Positions 26,743 through 37,189 of a stretch of 64,000 nt of DNA are shown piece by piece. The DNA is from Oceanicola sp. (GTDB lineage Bacteria; Pseudomonadota; Alphaproteobacteria; Rhodobacterales; Rhodobacteraceae), in the NCBI GenBank assembly GCA_022447275.1, contig JAKVBK010000007.1:37094-101093 (forward strand), read 5' to 3'. The position numbers and the translations under genes are program-made. The notes beneath the pieces are model-generated. The model saw nothing but the letters and a program-made list of their open reading frames with translations. It was not told the DNA's origin and did no database searches. Within the stretch, counting starts at the first letter, position 1, and each line of letters opens with the position of its first letter.

Positions 26743-28314
26743 ATGACGACTGACGCAAATGACGCAGGCCGCGTCCTGATTTTCGACACCACTTTGCGCG
26801 ACGGTGAGCAGAGCCCCGGCGCCACCATGACCCACAATGAGAAGCTCGAAATCGCGGGCCTGCTCGACGAGATGGGCGTGGACATCATCGAAGCCGGCTT
26901 CCCGATCGCATCGGACGGCGATTTCGCCGCCGTGTCCGAGATTGCGAAAAACGCCAACCGGGCCACGATCTGTGGTCTGGCGCGCGCCAATTACAAGGAC
27001 ATCGATCGCTGCTGGGAGGCGGTGAAACATGCCCGCTCGCCGCGCATCCACACCTTTATCGGCACCTCGCCCCTGCACCGCGCCATCCCCAACCTCACCA
27101 AGGATGAAATGGCCGACCGCATCCACGATACGGTGACCCATGCGCGCAACCTGTGCGACAACGTGCAGTGGTCTCCGATGGATGCCACCCGCACGGAGTG
27201 GGACTACCTCGCCCGTGTGGTGGAGATTGCGATCAGGGCCGGGGCCACGACGATCAACATCCCCGACACGGTGGGCTACACGGCCCCCGTCGAAAGTGCT
27301 GATCTGATCCGCCGGCTTGTGGCCGAAGTGCCCGGTGCGGATGAGATCATCTTTGCCACGCACTGCCACAACGATCTGGGCATGGCGACGGCCAACGCCC
27401 TTGCCGCCGTGGAGGGCGGCGCGCGCCAGATCGAATGCACGATCAACGGGCTGGGGGAGCGTGCGGGCAATACCGCGCTCGAGGAAGTTGTCATGGCCCT
27501 CAAGGTGCGCCACGACATCATGCCCTTCGTCACCGGTGTGGACAGCACCAAGCTGATGCATGTGTCCCGGCGGGTGGCCACGGTGTCGGGCTTCCCGGTG
27601 CAGTTCAACAAGGCCATCGTGGGTAAGAACGCCTTCGCCCACGAGAGCGGCATTCACCAGGATGGCATGCTCAAGAATGCGGAGACGTTCGAGATCATGC
27701 GCCCGGAAGACGTGGGTCTGTCAGAGACCAATCTGGTGATGGGCAAGCATTCGGGCCGTGCGGCTCTGCGCTCGAAGCTCAAGGATCTGGGCTTTGAGGT
27801 GGCTGACAATCAACTGGCCGATATCTTCGTCCGCTTCAAGGCGCTCGCAGATCGGAAAAAGGAAGTCTATGACGAGGATCTTCTGGCGCTGGTGCAGGAT
27901 GCCGGTGCCGAGGGGGAACAGCGTCTGGCATTGAAATTCCTGCGCGTGATCTGCGGCACGGAGGCCCCGCAATCCGCGGATCTGACGCTGACTGTCGACG
28001 GCACCGACCATCAGGTGACCGCCAATGGCGACGGCCCCGTCGATGCGGCCTTCAATGCGGTCAAGGACATCTTTCCTCACGCGGCACGGTTGCAGCTCTA
28101 CCAGGTGCATGCGGTGACGGAAGGCACTGATGCTCAGGCCACGGTAACCGTGCGCATGGAAGAGGACGGCCGGATCGTGACCGGGCAATCTGCGGATACA
28201 GATACGGTTGTTGCCTCGGTGCGGGCCTATGTGGCCGCGCTGAACCGGCTGCTCGTGCGCCGCGAAAAGGCCGGCAAAGACACCAAGGAAATCAGCTACC
28301 GCGATGTGAGCTGA
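26743..28314 (+). CDS. leuA: 2-isopropylmalate synthase, LeuA
   Basis: 523 residues. The N-terminal TIM-barrel catalytic domain has IFDTTLRDGEQSPGATMT (about residues 10-27), the FATHCHNDLGMATAN metal-site motif and HESGIHQDGMLKN. The C-terminal LeuA regulatory domain from about residue 395 (DLTLTVDGTDHQVTANG) binds leucine for feedback inhibition. It condenses 2-ketoisovalerate and acetyl-CoA in the first leucine-specific step. AAGGA precedes the ATG by 8 bases. The leader peptide and hairpin immediately upstream suggest control by leucine-dependent attenuation in addition to allosteric inhibition. Confidence 0.96.
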   Translation: MTTDANDAGRVLIFDTTLRDGEQSPGATMTHNEKLEIAGLLDEMGVDIIEAGFPIASDGDFAAVSEIAKNANRATICGLARANYKDIDRCWEAVKHARSPRIHTFIGTSPLHRAIPNLTKDEMADRIHDTVTHARNLCDNVQWSPMDATRTEWDYLARVVEIAIRAGATTINIPDTVGYTAPVESADLIRRLVAEVPGADEIIFATHCHNDLGMATANALAAVEGGARQIECTINGLGERAGNTALEEVVMALKVRHDIMPFVTGVDSTKLMHVSRRVATVSGFPVQFNKAIVGKNAFAHESGIHQDGMLKNAETFEIMRPEDVGLSETNLVMGKHSGRAALRSKLKDLGFEVADNQLADIFVRFKALADRKKEVYDEDLLALVQDAGAEGEQRLALKFLRVICGTEAPQSADLTLTVDGTDHQVTANGDGPVDAAFNAVKDIFPHAARLQLYQVHAVTEGTDAQATVTVRMEEDGRIVTGQSADTDTVVASVRAYVAALNRLLVRREKAGKDTKEISYRDVS

Positions 28315-28350
28315 CACGATCGCCGCATCCCCGGCCCGGCCCCGCGCTGC

Positions 28351-28366
28351 GCCCCCGCAAGGGGGC
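28351..28366. repeat. GC-rich hairpin after leuA
   Basis: GCCCCC-GCAA-GGGGGC forms a 6-bp stem with a GNRA-type tetraloop, 37 bases after the leuA stop, between leuA and the convergent TPR gene. There is no U-run on either side, so it may be a 3'-end stabiliser or a Rho-dependent end rather than an intrinsic terminator. Confidence 0.4.
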
Positions 28367-28443
28367 ACAGCCGGCGAGCCCGCCCGGATGCCCTGAAGCT
28401 CGCCCCACTGCAACCGGGGGGCGGGCTGCATCGCGCCCGCGCC

Positions 28444-30105
28444 TCAGAGGCGTGCAGCTTTCAGAGCGCATTGGCAGGCCGCGGCCACTTCGATCTCGGC
28501 CCAGGCCCGCGCCACGGCGAGGCGGGGGGCGATATAGGCCCGTTCCGTATCCGCGCCGCGCAGCTTCAAACAGTCATCCAGACCCTGAAGCGCCCAGATG
28601 TTATCGGGATGGTGGCAGGCCCGGATCAGCCCGGGCTTGAGCCCCAGATCGGTGCGAAACACGTCTTCAGCCTCTTCGGCCAGACCGGCATCCAGCAAAA
28701 GCGCCCCAAGCGCGTGGCGCGTGGGCATCATCCAGGCCCAAGGTTCTTCGTAGCTGAGCGCATCTTCGTTGGCGACGGCCTCTCGCAAATGTGCCAACCC
28801 TTCTGCGACAGCGCCCCGTTTGACTGCCGCCTCGCCCCGCGCCATGCCTTCTGCCACGGCGAGGATGTCCCAGCAGGTATTGTTGAACAGCACCCGTTCG
28901 GGATCGATGCGGTCTCGGGCGGTTTCAAAGGCGGCCAGATCTGCATCGGCCTGCGCGTGGTGTCCCAGATTGGCGGCGGCCACGGCCCGTGTGGCGTGAC
29001 GCAGGGCAATCGCGAACGGGTAGAATTCGCTGTCCCCATCCCCGGGCAGTGGCAAATCGAGCAGGGCCTGCCACATGCCAAACCGCATCAAGACGTGGTC
29101 GCGCACCGTTGTGAAGGCCTCGAACAGGGGGGGGTGGGTGCGAATGAAACTGTCAGGAAACAGGGTGTCGAGATCATCGCAGGCCTGCAAAGCTGGCCCC
29201 GGTGCCGCAAGAAACATTGCCCCCCAGGCCTCGAAGGCAAGATTGTGGCCCATGTAGAGGCGGTAAAAGCCCAACGCGTCCCCGATGTGATCCCAGTAGC
29301 GGCGATCGACCTCGAAGGCCGACCTGTTATGGGAGACCACCCGTGCGTAATCGCCGACCTGCACGTGGATGTGGGTGCCCATGTGCAGCAGATGGCCGGA
29401 ATCGCGGGCAACCTCGCACAGGCGGGTGCCCCGGCGCACGGCCATTTCCGGGGTGGGCGACATCTCCATCAAGTGCACGTAGAGGTGCAGCAGGGCCGGG
29501 TGATCTTCGGCGCCGGGCTTCTGGGCAAACGCCTCATCCAGCATGGCCTTGGCGCGCAGGGTGTGCGCGTGATGGGCGGGCGTCCCGGTGGGCAGATGCC
29601 ACAGCGCCCATGGGGTGCATGTCATCAGGGCCTCGACGGCCAGCGCGCAGATATCGAGATCCTCTGGAAACCGCTCCTTCACGGCGACCATTCTTTCCGC
29701 GAAGGCCTCAGCCAGCGGACGGAACTCTTCTACTTCCGGGGTTTCAGGCAGTCTGCTGGGCAGGGCATTGGCCAAAGCGCACACCCATTCGGGGCCATCG
29801 CAGGCCTGAGCCTTTTCTGCAGCCTTCTGGGCACGGGCGATCACGCGGGCGCGCTCCTTGGGGCTGAAAATCTCCCAGGGTTTGTTGTAATTCGGGCCAA
29901 GCGCAAAGCCGATGCCCCAATGGGCAAAGGCGCAACTGGGATCCTCGGACAGGGCCCGCTCGAAGCACAGAACGGCCTCTTCATGGTGAAATCCATAGAG
30001 CCAACCAAGGCCCCGGCGGCACCATTCCTGCCCTTGCGCAGTGGCCGCGCCAAAGTCGCGCGCCGCGGCGGGGGGATCGAACGGATAGGTATCAACTGCT
30101 GTCAT
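28444..30105 (-). CDS. TPR protein, TTC38-like
   Basis: A 553-residue protein with no signal peptide or membrane segment. It has helical repeats throughout, starting with a TPR-like unit near residues 30-65 (GFHHEEAVLCFERALSEDPS). The motif LLHMGTHIHVQVGDY (about residues 240-254) resembles the HxxHMxxHI...G.W signature of TTC38-type TPR proteins. Family function is not established; scaffold or thiol-related roles have been guessed only by context. AGGAGG precedes the ATG by 7 bases, so the start is firm. It diverges from mreB with a 179-base gap that must hold both promoters. It is convergent with leuA. Confidence 0.78.
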   Translation of the reverse strand: MTAVDTYPFDPPAAARDFGAATAQGQEWCRRGLGWLYGFHHEEAVLCFERALSEDPSCAFAHWGIGFALGPNYNKPWEIFSPKERARVIARAQKAAEKAQACDGPEWVCALANALPSRLPETPEVEEFRPLAEAFAERMVAVKERFPEDLDICALAVEALMTCTPWALWHLPTGTPAHHAHTLRAKAMLDEAFAQKPGAEDHPALLHLYVHLMEMSPTPEMAVRRGTRLCEVARDSGHLLHMGTHIHVQVGDYARVVSHNRSAFEVDRRYWDHIGDALGFYRLYMGHNLAFEAWGAMFLAAPGPALQACDDLDTLFPDSFIRTHPPLFEAFTTVRDHVLMRFGMWQALLDLPLPGDGDSEFYPFAIALRHATRAVAAANLGHHAQADADLAAFETARDRIDPERVLFNNTCWDILAVAEGMARGEAAVKRGAVAEGLAHLREAVANEDALSYEEPWAWMMPTRHALGALLLDAGLAEEAEDVFRTDLGLKPGLIRACHHPDNIWALQGLDDCLKLRGADTERAYIAPRLAVARAWAEIEVAAACQCALKAARL

Positions 30106-30242
30106 AGAACGCCTCCTGCCGCTACGTTAGCGCGATTCGCAGGCGCGGCAGTGCAGCGAATTGATGCCGCGCATGCATACCGCCCCTTTTACAGCAGGCC
30201 TGTGCAGCTTATAACGCGGTGCAACAGCGGGTGGCCTATTGA

Positions 30243-31331
<1,089 letters not shown>

Positions 31332-31396
31332 ACTGGCGCGCTGGGCAAGCGCGTCTGGTCTCGGCAACAGGACAGACAGCACCGAGGCTTGCGCCA

Positions 31397-32386
31397 ATGG
31401 CACGGGATCGATCTGCACAGACAGACTATGCCAGCCCGATCAGGCGCATCCTGATCGGCGCGATGCTGCTGTTTTGCATTGCGATCTTGCTGCTTTGGCG
31501 GATCGACAGCCCGCGGGTGGATCGGTTTCGCGCGGCCGTTGTCGATCAAGTCGTGCCCAGTTTCGAATGGGCGGCCGCCCCGGTGCGTCGCACGGCGCGC
31601 ATGGCGGAGGATTTCCAAAGCTATCAGCGGATTTGGGAGCAGAACCAGGAGCTCAAGCGCGAATTGCAGCGTATGCAGGTCTGGAAGGAAGCAGCTGTCC
31701 AGCTCGAAGAGCAGAACGCAAAGCTGCTGGCCCTCAACAATGTGCGCCTTGATCCCAAGCTGACATCGGTCTCTGGCGTGGTGATTGCCGACAGCGGCTC
31801 GCCCTTTCGCCAATCGGTTCTGATCAACGTGGGGGCACAGGACGGCATCCGCGATGGCTGGGCCGTGATGGACGGGCTTGGCCTCGTGGGCCGGATCAGC
31901 GGGCTGGGCGCTCAGACTGCGCGTGTCCTGCTCCTGACTGACACGGCCAGCCGCATTCCAATCACCATCCAGCCCTCAGGCCAGCGCGCCATCCTCAGCG
32001 GCGACAACTCTGCCGCGCCGCTGGTGGATTTTGTCGAGAATGACGATCTGGTCCGCCCGGGTGATCAGGTGTTTTCCAGCGGTGATGGCGGTGTTTTCCC
32101 GGCGGGTCAGTTGATTGGCGCGCTTGTGCGGGGGCGCGATGGCCGTCTGCGCGTGCGGCTGTCGGCCGATTACGAACGGCTGGAATTCCTGCGGGTCTTG
32201 CGCAGCCATGAGGCTGAGGTGATCGAGGATGTGGGCAGCCTGATCGTGCCGCCACAGCCCGAACCGCAGGGGCCCGTCCAGCCTGCCCCGGAGGCGCTTT
32301 CCGTGGCGCCCGTTGTGCCAACTTTGCGGCCAGAGGCGCGCACCGTCCCGGCCATCCCGGTCTCTGAGGAGAGCAGCGATGGTTGA
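31397..32386 (+). CDS. mreC: Cell-shape protein MreC
   Basis: 329 residues with a short cytoplasmic N-terminus and one transmembrane helix at about residues 16-35 (ILIGAMLLFCIAILLLWRI). A periplasmic coiled coil follows (about residues 70-112, rich in E/Q/L). The beta-rich MreC core has VVIADSGSPFRQSVLINVG and GDQVFSSGDGGVFPAG-type segments. The C-terminal tail is Pro/Glu-rich. MreC links MreB/MreD to PBP2 and activates the RodA-PBP2 synthase. The stop overlaps the mreD start (ATGGTTGA). Confidence 0.95.
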   Translation: MARDRSAQTDYASPIRRILIGAMLLFCIAILLLWRIDSPRVDRFRAAVVDQVVPSFEWAAAPVRRTARMAEDFQSYQRIWEQNQELKRELQRMQVWKEAAVQLEEQNAKLLALNNVRLDPKLTSVSGVVIADSGSPFRQSVLINVGAQDGIRDGWAVMDGLGLVGRISGLGAQTARVLLLTDTASRIPITIQPSGQRAILSGDNSAAPLVDFVENDDLVRPGDQVFSSGDGGVFPAGQLIGALVRGRDGRLRVRLSADYERLEFLRVLRSHEAEVIEDVGSLIVPPQPEPQGPVQPAPEALSVAPVVPTLRPEARTVPAIPVSEESSDG

Positions 32387-32918
32387 TCCCCTCACAACAC
32401 GGCTCTGGGGGTTCCGGCTGCTCTATGTGGGGCTGGTGGCGCTGTTCGTGTTCCTGCGCCTGCTGCCCTTCGGAGCGCATGCGGATAGCCTGCCCGGACC
32501 GGATTTCGCCCTTGCCTTAACCTTTGCATGGCTGATGCGCCGCCCGGAATATGTGCCTGCCCCCCTGATCGTGGCCGTGTTCTTGGTGCTCGACCTGCTG
32601 TTTCATCAAGCGCCGGGGTTGTGGACAGCGCTTGTGCTGCTGGGCACGGAGTTTCTGCGGGCCCGGCAGGCCACGACGCGTGAGATCCCGTTTGCGCTGG
32701 AATTCGGTCTTGTGGCGGGGGTTCTTGCAGCGATGTGTGCAATGAACCATCTTATATTGTCGTTGCTGTTTGTGGAGCGCCCACCTTTCGGGCTCTATTT
32801 GCTGCAGGCGGCTTTTACCTTGCTGGTGTATCCGGTGGTCGTTCTGATCAGCGCACTGGCTTTGAACATTCGCCGGGCAACGGTTGAGGAACTTGCGCTC
32901 AGAGGAGAGCGGGCATGA
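32379..32918 (+). CDS. mreD: Cell-shape membrane protein MreD
   Basis: A 179-residue, very hydrophobic protein with about five membrane helices: LLYVGLVALFVFLRLLPF, PLIVAVFLVLDLLF, the 110-130 region, and the C-terminal LLQAAFTLLVYPVVVLISAL. Sequence similarity within MreD is low, but length, hydropathy and position between mreC and mrdA identify it. The start at 32379 overlaps mreC by 8 bases, and the stop overlaps mrdA by 4 bases (ATGA). Confidence 0.92.
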   Translation: MVDPLTTRLWGFRLLYVGLVALFVFLRLLPFGAHADSLPGPDFALALTFAWLMRRPEYVPAPLIVAVFLVLDLLFHQAPGLWTALVLLGTEFLRARQATTREIPFALEFGLVAGVLAAMCAMNHLILSLLFVERPPFGLYLLQAAFTLLVYPVVVLISALALNIRRATVEELALRGERA

Positions 32919-34840
32919 GGCGCAATCCGCGCGACACCGAGGAAAGCGTTCGCAGGATCACCCGGCGTGGCCTGATGCTTGGCGGTGCCCAGATTGCATT
33001 CATGGCCGTGCTGGCTGGCCGGATGCGGCATCTGCAGGTCGAGGAAGCGGATGCGTTCCGCCTGTTGGCCGAAGACAACCGCATTCGCTATGATCTCATT
33101 CCCCCGGAACGTGGCCTGATCTTTGACCGCGAAGGCCGCTCGATCGCAACGAACGAGCAGACCTACCGCGTCGTGATCAAAGCCGCTGACGTGGATGATC
33201 TGGAGGCAACATTTGCCCGTTTGCGGACGCTTATCCCGCTGACCGAAGAAGAAATTGAAAGCGCGCGCACGGAGATTCGCAGGTCCAATCCCACAACGTC
33301 GGTCACAGTGGCGGACCGGCTGTCCTGGGAGGACGTCGCCGAGATTGCCGTGAATGCGCCGGCACTGCCCGGTGTCAGCCCTGAAGTGGGCCTGTCGCGG
33401 CTGTATCCCTCCTACGGGGATTTCGCCCATGTGGTGGGCTATGTTGGCCCGGTCAGTGACTACTATCTCGAACAGACCCGCGACACTGATCCCCTGCTGC
33501 TGACGCCGCGGTTCCAGGTTGGTCGTGTGGGCGTTGAGGCCAAACTGGAAAAAAGCCTGCGCGGCAAGGCTGGCAACAAGCAGGTTGAGGTGAATGTGCG
33601 GGGCCGCGTCATGCGGGAGTTGAGCCGTAAGGAAGGCGTGCCGGGCAAGGATCTGCAATTGACCCTCGACAGCCGCCTGCAGGCTTTTGTGCAGGCCCGC
33701 ATGGTGGGTGAGAGCGCCTCGATCGTGGTGATGGATGTGCGCACGGGCGATCTTGTTGCCATCGGATCAGGCCCGACATTCGATCCCAACAAATTCGTGC
33801 GCGGCATTTCCCAGCGAGACTATTCCGCCCTCGTCGAAAATGCCTACCGCCCCTTGGCCAACAAGTCTGTGCAAGGGCTTTATCCACCAGGCTCTACCTT
33901 CAAGATGATCACGGCCCTGGCGGCACTTGAGGCGGGCGTCGTCTCCGTGGGTGAGACGATTTATTGCTCTGGCCACAAGGAAGTGGGCGGGCGCCGGTTC
34001 CATTGCTGGAATCGCGGTGGTCATGGCTGGATGGATCTCAATGACAGCCTGATGCGGTCTTGTGACGTGTATTACTACGAACTGGCGGAGCGGGTCGGGA
34101 TCGAGAAGATTTCGGAGATGGCGCGCAAGTTTGGCTTGGGCGAACGCCATGATCTGCCCATGTCGGCGGTGGCAGAGGGCACCGCCCCTACGAAAGACTG
34201 GAAATTCCGCCGCTACAAGCAGGATTGGGTGGTAGGAGACAGCCTCAACGCGGCAATCGGGCAGGGCTATGTGCTTGCCTCGCCGCTGCAATTGGCCGTG
34301 ATGACAGCCCGTCTTGCGACCGGGGAAGCGATCCGGCCGCGCCTGGTGAAGCAGATCGGCGATGACGCCCAGCCTGTGATGTCAGATGGGCCCATGGGGT
34401 TGTCGCCAACCCACCTTGCACGCATCCGAAGTGCGATGTTTACGGTCAACAATGATCGGGGCGGCACCGCTTATGCCAGCCGTACCGTGGGCGAAGAGAT
34501 GACCATCGCGGGCAAGACGGGCACCTCGCAGGTGCGCTCGGTGGTGGTGCGCAACGAAGACGTGCCCTGGGAGGAGCGGGACCACGCGCTCTATGTGGGC
34601 TTTGCACCCTATGATGATCCGCGTTTCGCGGTATCGGTTGTTGTCGAGCATGGCGGAGGGGGCTCTACCGCAGCGGCCCCGATGGCCCGCGACGTGTTGC
34701 TTGCGGCTTTGTCCGATGACGGGATGCCGCCGCTTGAGGCCTATCCCTCTGCACAGCGCCGGGCCATAGAGGAGCGGCTGCGCAGCCTGCCTCTGCGCCC
34801 CGATGCGGGCGGCCAACCCCCTGTGCGGGACAGGGCCTGA
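32915..34840 (+). CDS. mrdA: Penicillin-binding protein 2 (peptidoglycan transpeptidase)
   Basis: A 641-residue class B PBP. The N-terminal membrane anchor is at about residues 17-36, then a pedestal/dimerisation domain (IPPERGLIFDREGR near residue 62), then the transpeptidase domain. The active-site serine is Ser327 in PPGSTFKM. The second motif is SCD in LMRSCDVYYYELA (PBP2-type SxD rather than SxN). The KTG motif is in AGKTGTSQV. It cross-links peptidoglycan during elongation together with RodA. ATGA overlap with mreD indicates coupling. Confidence 0.96.
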   Translation: MRRNPRDTEESVRRITRRGLMLGGAQIAFMAVLAGRMRHLQVEEADAFRLLAEDNRIRYDLIPPERGLIFDREGRSIATNEQTYRVVIKAADVDDLEATFARLRTLIPLTEEEIESARTEIRRSNPTTSVTVADRLSWEDVAEIAVNAPALPGVSPEVGLSRLYPSYGDFAHVVGYVGPVSDYYLEQTRDTDPLLLTPRFQVGRVGVEAKLEKSLRGKAGNKQVEVNVRGRVMRELSRKEGVPGKDLQLTLDSRLQAFVQARMVGESASIVVMDVRTGDLVAIGSGPTFDPNKFVRGISQRDYSALVENAYRPLANKSVQGLYPPGSTFKMITALAALEAGVVSVGETIYCSGHKEVGGRRFHCWNRGGHGWMDLNDSLMRSCDVYYYELAERVGIEKISEMARKFGLGERHDLPMSAVAEGTAPTKDWKFRRYKQDWVVGDSLNAAIGQGYVLASPLQLAVMTARLATGEAIRPRLVKQIGDDAQPVMSDGPMGLSPTHLARIRSAMFTVNNDRGGTAYASRTVGEEMTIAGKTGTSQVRSVVVRNEDVPWEERDHALYVGFAPYDDPRFAVSVVVEHGGGGSTAAAPMARDVLLAALSDDGMPPLEAYPSAQRRAIEERLRSLPLRPDAGGQPPVRDRA

Positions 34841-34856
34841 CGCGGGCGGGGGCGCA

Positions 34857-36008
34857 ATGAGTTATCTTGAATATAACATCCGCACCGTGCCCACCGGCCT
34901 GCGCAAAATCCTCTATCTGAACTATCCGATCATCCTGTTGCTGGTGACGATTGCGAGCATCGGTTTCCTGATGCTCTATTCGGTGGCCGGGGGCACGTTG
35001 CAGCCCTGGGCCGAGCCCCAGATCAAGCGCTTTGGGTTGGGGCTGGCGGTGATGCTGTTTGTGGCAATGGTTCCGATCTATGTTTGGCGCAACGTTGCCG
35101 GGCTGGGCTATCTCGTTTCGCTGGTGCTGCTTGTCGCGGTCGAGGTGGTGGGCGTTACCGGGATGGGCGCGCAGCGCTGGATCGATCTCGGCTTCATGCG
35201 TTTGCAGCCTTCGGAGCTGACGAAAATCACGGTGGTGATGCTGTTGGCGGCCTATTATGACTGGCTGCCGATCGAGAAAACATCGCGGCCGCTCTGGGTG
35301 GCAATCCCGGTGATGATTATCCTTGTCCCCATGGCGCTGGTCTTTCTGCAGCCCGATCTGGGCACTGCCCTTCTGTTGGGCATCGGCGGGGCGATTGTGA
35401 TGTTTGCGGCTGGGGTGCACTGGGCCTATTTCGCAACCGTTATTGCCAGTGGCGCAGGCCTCGTTTTTGCGGTGCTCACCTCCCGCGGGACGTCTTGGCA
35501 GATCCTCAAGGATTATCAGTATGCCCGGATCGACACCTTCCTGAATCCGAGCGCTGATCCGCTGGGCGCGGGCTATCATATCACCCAGTCCAAGATTGCG
35601 CTGGGCTCTGGCGGCTGGACCGGGCGCGGCTTCATGCAGGGCACGCAATCGCGGCTGAACTTCCTGCCGGAAAAGCATACGGATTTCATCTTTACCACTT
35701 TGGCTGAGGAATTCGGGTTTGTCGGCGCGATCTCGTTGCTGATCCTCTATCTGCTGTTGATCGTGTTCTGCGTGGTCAGTGCCCTGCAGAACCGCGACAG
35801 GTTTTCCTCCTTGTTGATCCTGGGGATTGCGGGCTCATTCTTTCTGTTCTTTGCGGTCAATATGTCGATGGTGATGGGTATGGCCCCGGTTGTTGGCGTG
35901 CCGCTGCCGCTGGTCAGCTATGGCGGGTCGGCGATGCTGGTGTTGATGGTGGCCTTTGGCCTTGTGCAATCGGCCCATGTGCACCGGCCCCGCCGCAAAC
36001 TGGCCTGA
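34857..36008 (+). CDS. rodA: Rod-complex peptidoglycan polymerase RodA
   Basis: A 383-residue SEDS-family glycosyltransferase with about ten hydrophobic segments. Family motifs are GAQRWIDLGFMRLQPSEL (about residues 103-120), FLQPDLGTALLLG, FLPEKHTDFIFTTLAEEFG and the C-terminal GVPLPLVSYGGSAM. It polymerises glycan strands for the elongasome with PBP2. The start at 34857 (MSYLEYNIR) lies 16 bases after mrdA and follows a purine-rich GGGCGGGGGCGC. It is followed after 10 bases by a 2-hydroxyacid dehydrogenase gene. Confidence 0.96.
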   Translation: MSYLEYNIRTVPTGLRKILYLNYPIILLLVTIASIGFLMLYSVAGGTLQPWAEPQIKRFGLGLAVMLFVAMVPIYVWRNVAGLGYLVSLVLLVAVEVVGVTGMGAQRWIDLGFMRLQPSELTKITVVMLLAAYYDWLPIEKTSRPLWVAIPVMIILVPMALVFLQPDLGTALLLGIGGAIVMFAAGVHWAYFATVIASGAGLVFAVLTSRGTSWQILKDYQYARIDTFLNPSADPLGAGYHITQSKIALGSGGWTGRGFMQGTQSRLNFLPEKHTDFIFTTLAEEFGFVGAISLLILYLLLIVFCVVSALQNRDRFSSLLILGIAGSFFLFFAVNMSMVMGMAPVVGVPLPLVSYGGSAMLVLMVAFGLVQSAHVHRPRRKLA

Positions 36009-36018
36009 GGAGACCGCC

Positions 36019-36966
36019 ATGAGAGCCGACCCGATTAAGGTGTTGTTTGCCGCGCGCCCCGAACGTTGGCAGGAATATGAAGCGCCCTTGCGAACGGCGC
36101 TTGCCGAGGTTGGTATCCACGCGGAGATCGGCCCGGATGTGGGCCCGCCGGAAACAGTGGATTACATCGTTTTTGCACCCAATGGACCGGTGTCAGACTT
36201 TGCGCCCTATACCCGCACCAAAGCCGTGCTGAGCCTTTGGGCCGGGGTGGAGGATATCGTCGGCAATGCCAGTCTCACGATGCCGCTTGCGCGGATGGTG
36301 GATGGCGGTTTGACCCAGGGCATGGTGGAGTGGGTTTGTGGCCACGTGCTGCGTCACCATCTTGGGATGGACCGACAGATCCGCAAAATGGGCGGATGGG
36401 ATGAGATCCACCATATCCCCCCCTTGGCATCTGACAGGCCGGTGACGGTTTTGGGCATGGGTGCCTTGGGCGCGGCCTGCGCTCTGGCATTGCGCGGGCT
36501 CGGTTTTCCGGTCACGGGCTGGAGCCGGCATGAAAAGGCACTTGATGGCGTCATGTGCGTGCACGGTGCGGCAGGGTTGGCGACGGCGCTTGAGCGGGCC
36601 GAGATCCTTGTGCTGCTTTTGCCGCTGACAGACGAAACAGAGAACCTGCTCTCGGGCCCGGCGCTGGCGCGGCTGCCGCACGGCGCTGTTGTGATCAACC
36701 CCGGCCGAGGGCCCCTGATTGAGGACGCCGCCCTGCTGGAGGCGCTGAACAGCGGACAGGTTTCGCATGCGACGCTGGATGTGTTCCGGGTGGAGCCGCT
36801 GCCCGCGGCGCATCCCTTCTGGGCCCATGACGGGGTGACGATCACGCCGCATATCGCCTCGGAAACCCGGCCCGACACGGCGGCCCGCGTGATCGTGGAG
36901 AATATCCAAAGGGGTGAGACCGGTGCCCCCTTCCTTCATCTCGTTGATCGGAGCGCGGGCTATTGA
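36019..36966 (+). CDS. Glyoxylate/hydroxypyruvate reductase, GhrA-type
   Basis: A 315-residue D-2-hydroxyacid dehydrogenase. The NAD(P)-binding motif VLGMGALGAACALAL is in the middle. The substrate arginine is in NPGRGPLIEDAALLEAL, and the acid/base pair region includes HPFWAHDGVTITPHIAS. The N-terminal domain (VLFAARPERWQEYEAPLR) resembles GhrA. It reduces glyoxylate or hydroxypyruvate with NADPH. It lies only 10 bases after rodA and ends before a good intrinsic terminator, so it is probably the last gene of the mre operon, although unrelated in function. Confidence 0.88.
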   Translation: MRADPIKVLFAARPERWQEYEAPLRTALAEVGIHAEIGPDVGPPETVDYIVFAPNGPVSDFAPYTRTKAVLSLWAGVEDIVGNASLTMPLARMVDGGLTQGMVEWVCGHVLRHHLGMDRQIRKMGGWDEIHHIPPLASDRPVTVLGMGALGAACALALRGLGFPVTGWSRHEKALDGVMCVHGAAGLATALERAEILVLLLPLTDETENLLSGPALARLPHGAVVINPGRGPLIEDAALLEALNSGQVSHATLDVFRVEPLPAAHPFWAHDGVTITPHIASETRPDTAARVIVENIQRGETGAPFLHLVDRSAGY

Positions 36967-36996
36967 CCGGTTCCGCTATGCTCCCGCCCGGCCTGC

Positions 36997-37017
36997 GCCT
37001 ATCTGAGATAGGCTTTT
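36997..37017 (+). terminator. Intrinsic terminator after the mre-rodA-ghrA run
   Basis: GCCTAT-CTGAG-ATAGGC gives a 6-bp stem with a 5-base loop followed directly by TTTT. It lies 31 bases after the reductase stop codon. Confidence 0.75.
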
Positions 37018-37189
37018 GCCCGTTGGGCCGGGCCGGGCCTGCTGCGCAGGCGCGGGGCCAGTGCTTGCCTGCAAGCTGCTTGCAAAAGCAATGGGCTTCG
37101 GTCCTGCGGGGCAGGATGTCGTATTTCAGCGGGGCAAATGCGCAAACTCCCGCCACACAGGGCCAAAGTGCCTGGCTTTGGAGACCGTG

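Noticed and set aside
28351..28366. Perfect hairpin after leuA as an intrinsic terminator
   Set aside because: No T-run follows on either strand, so I list it only as a hairpin.
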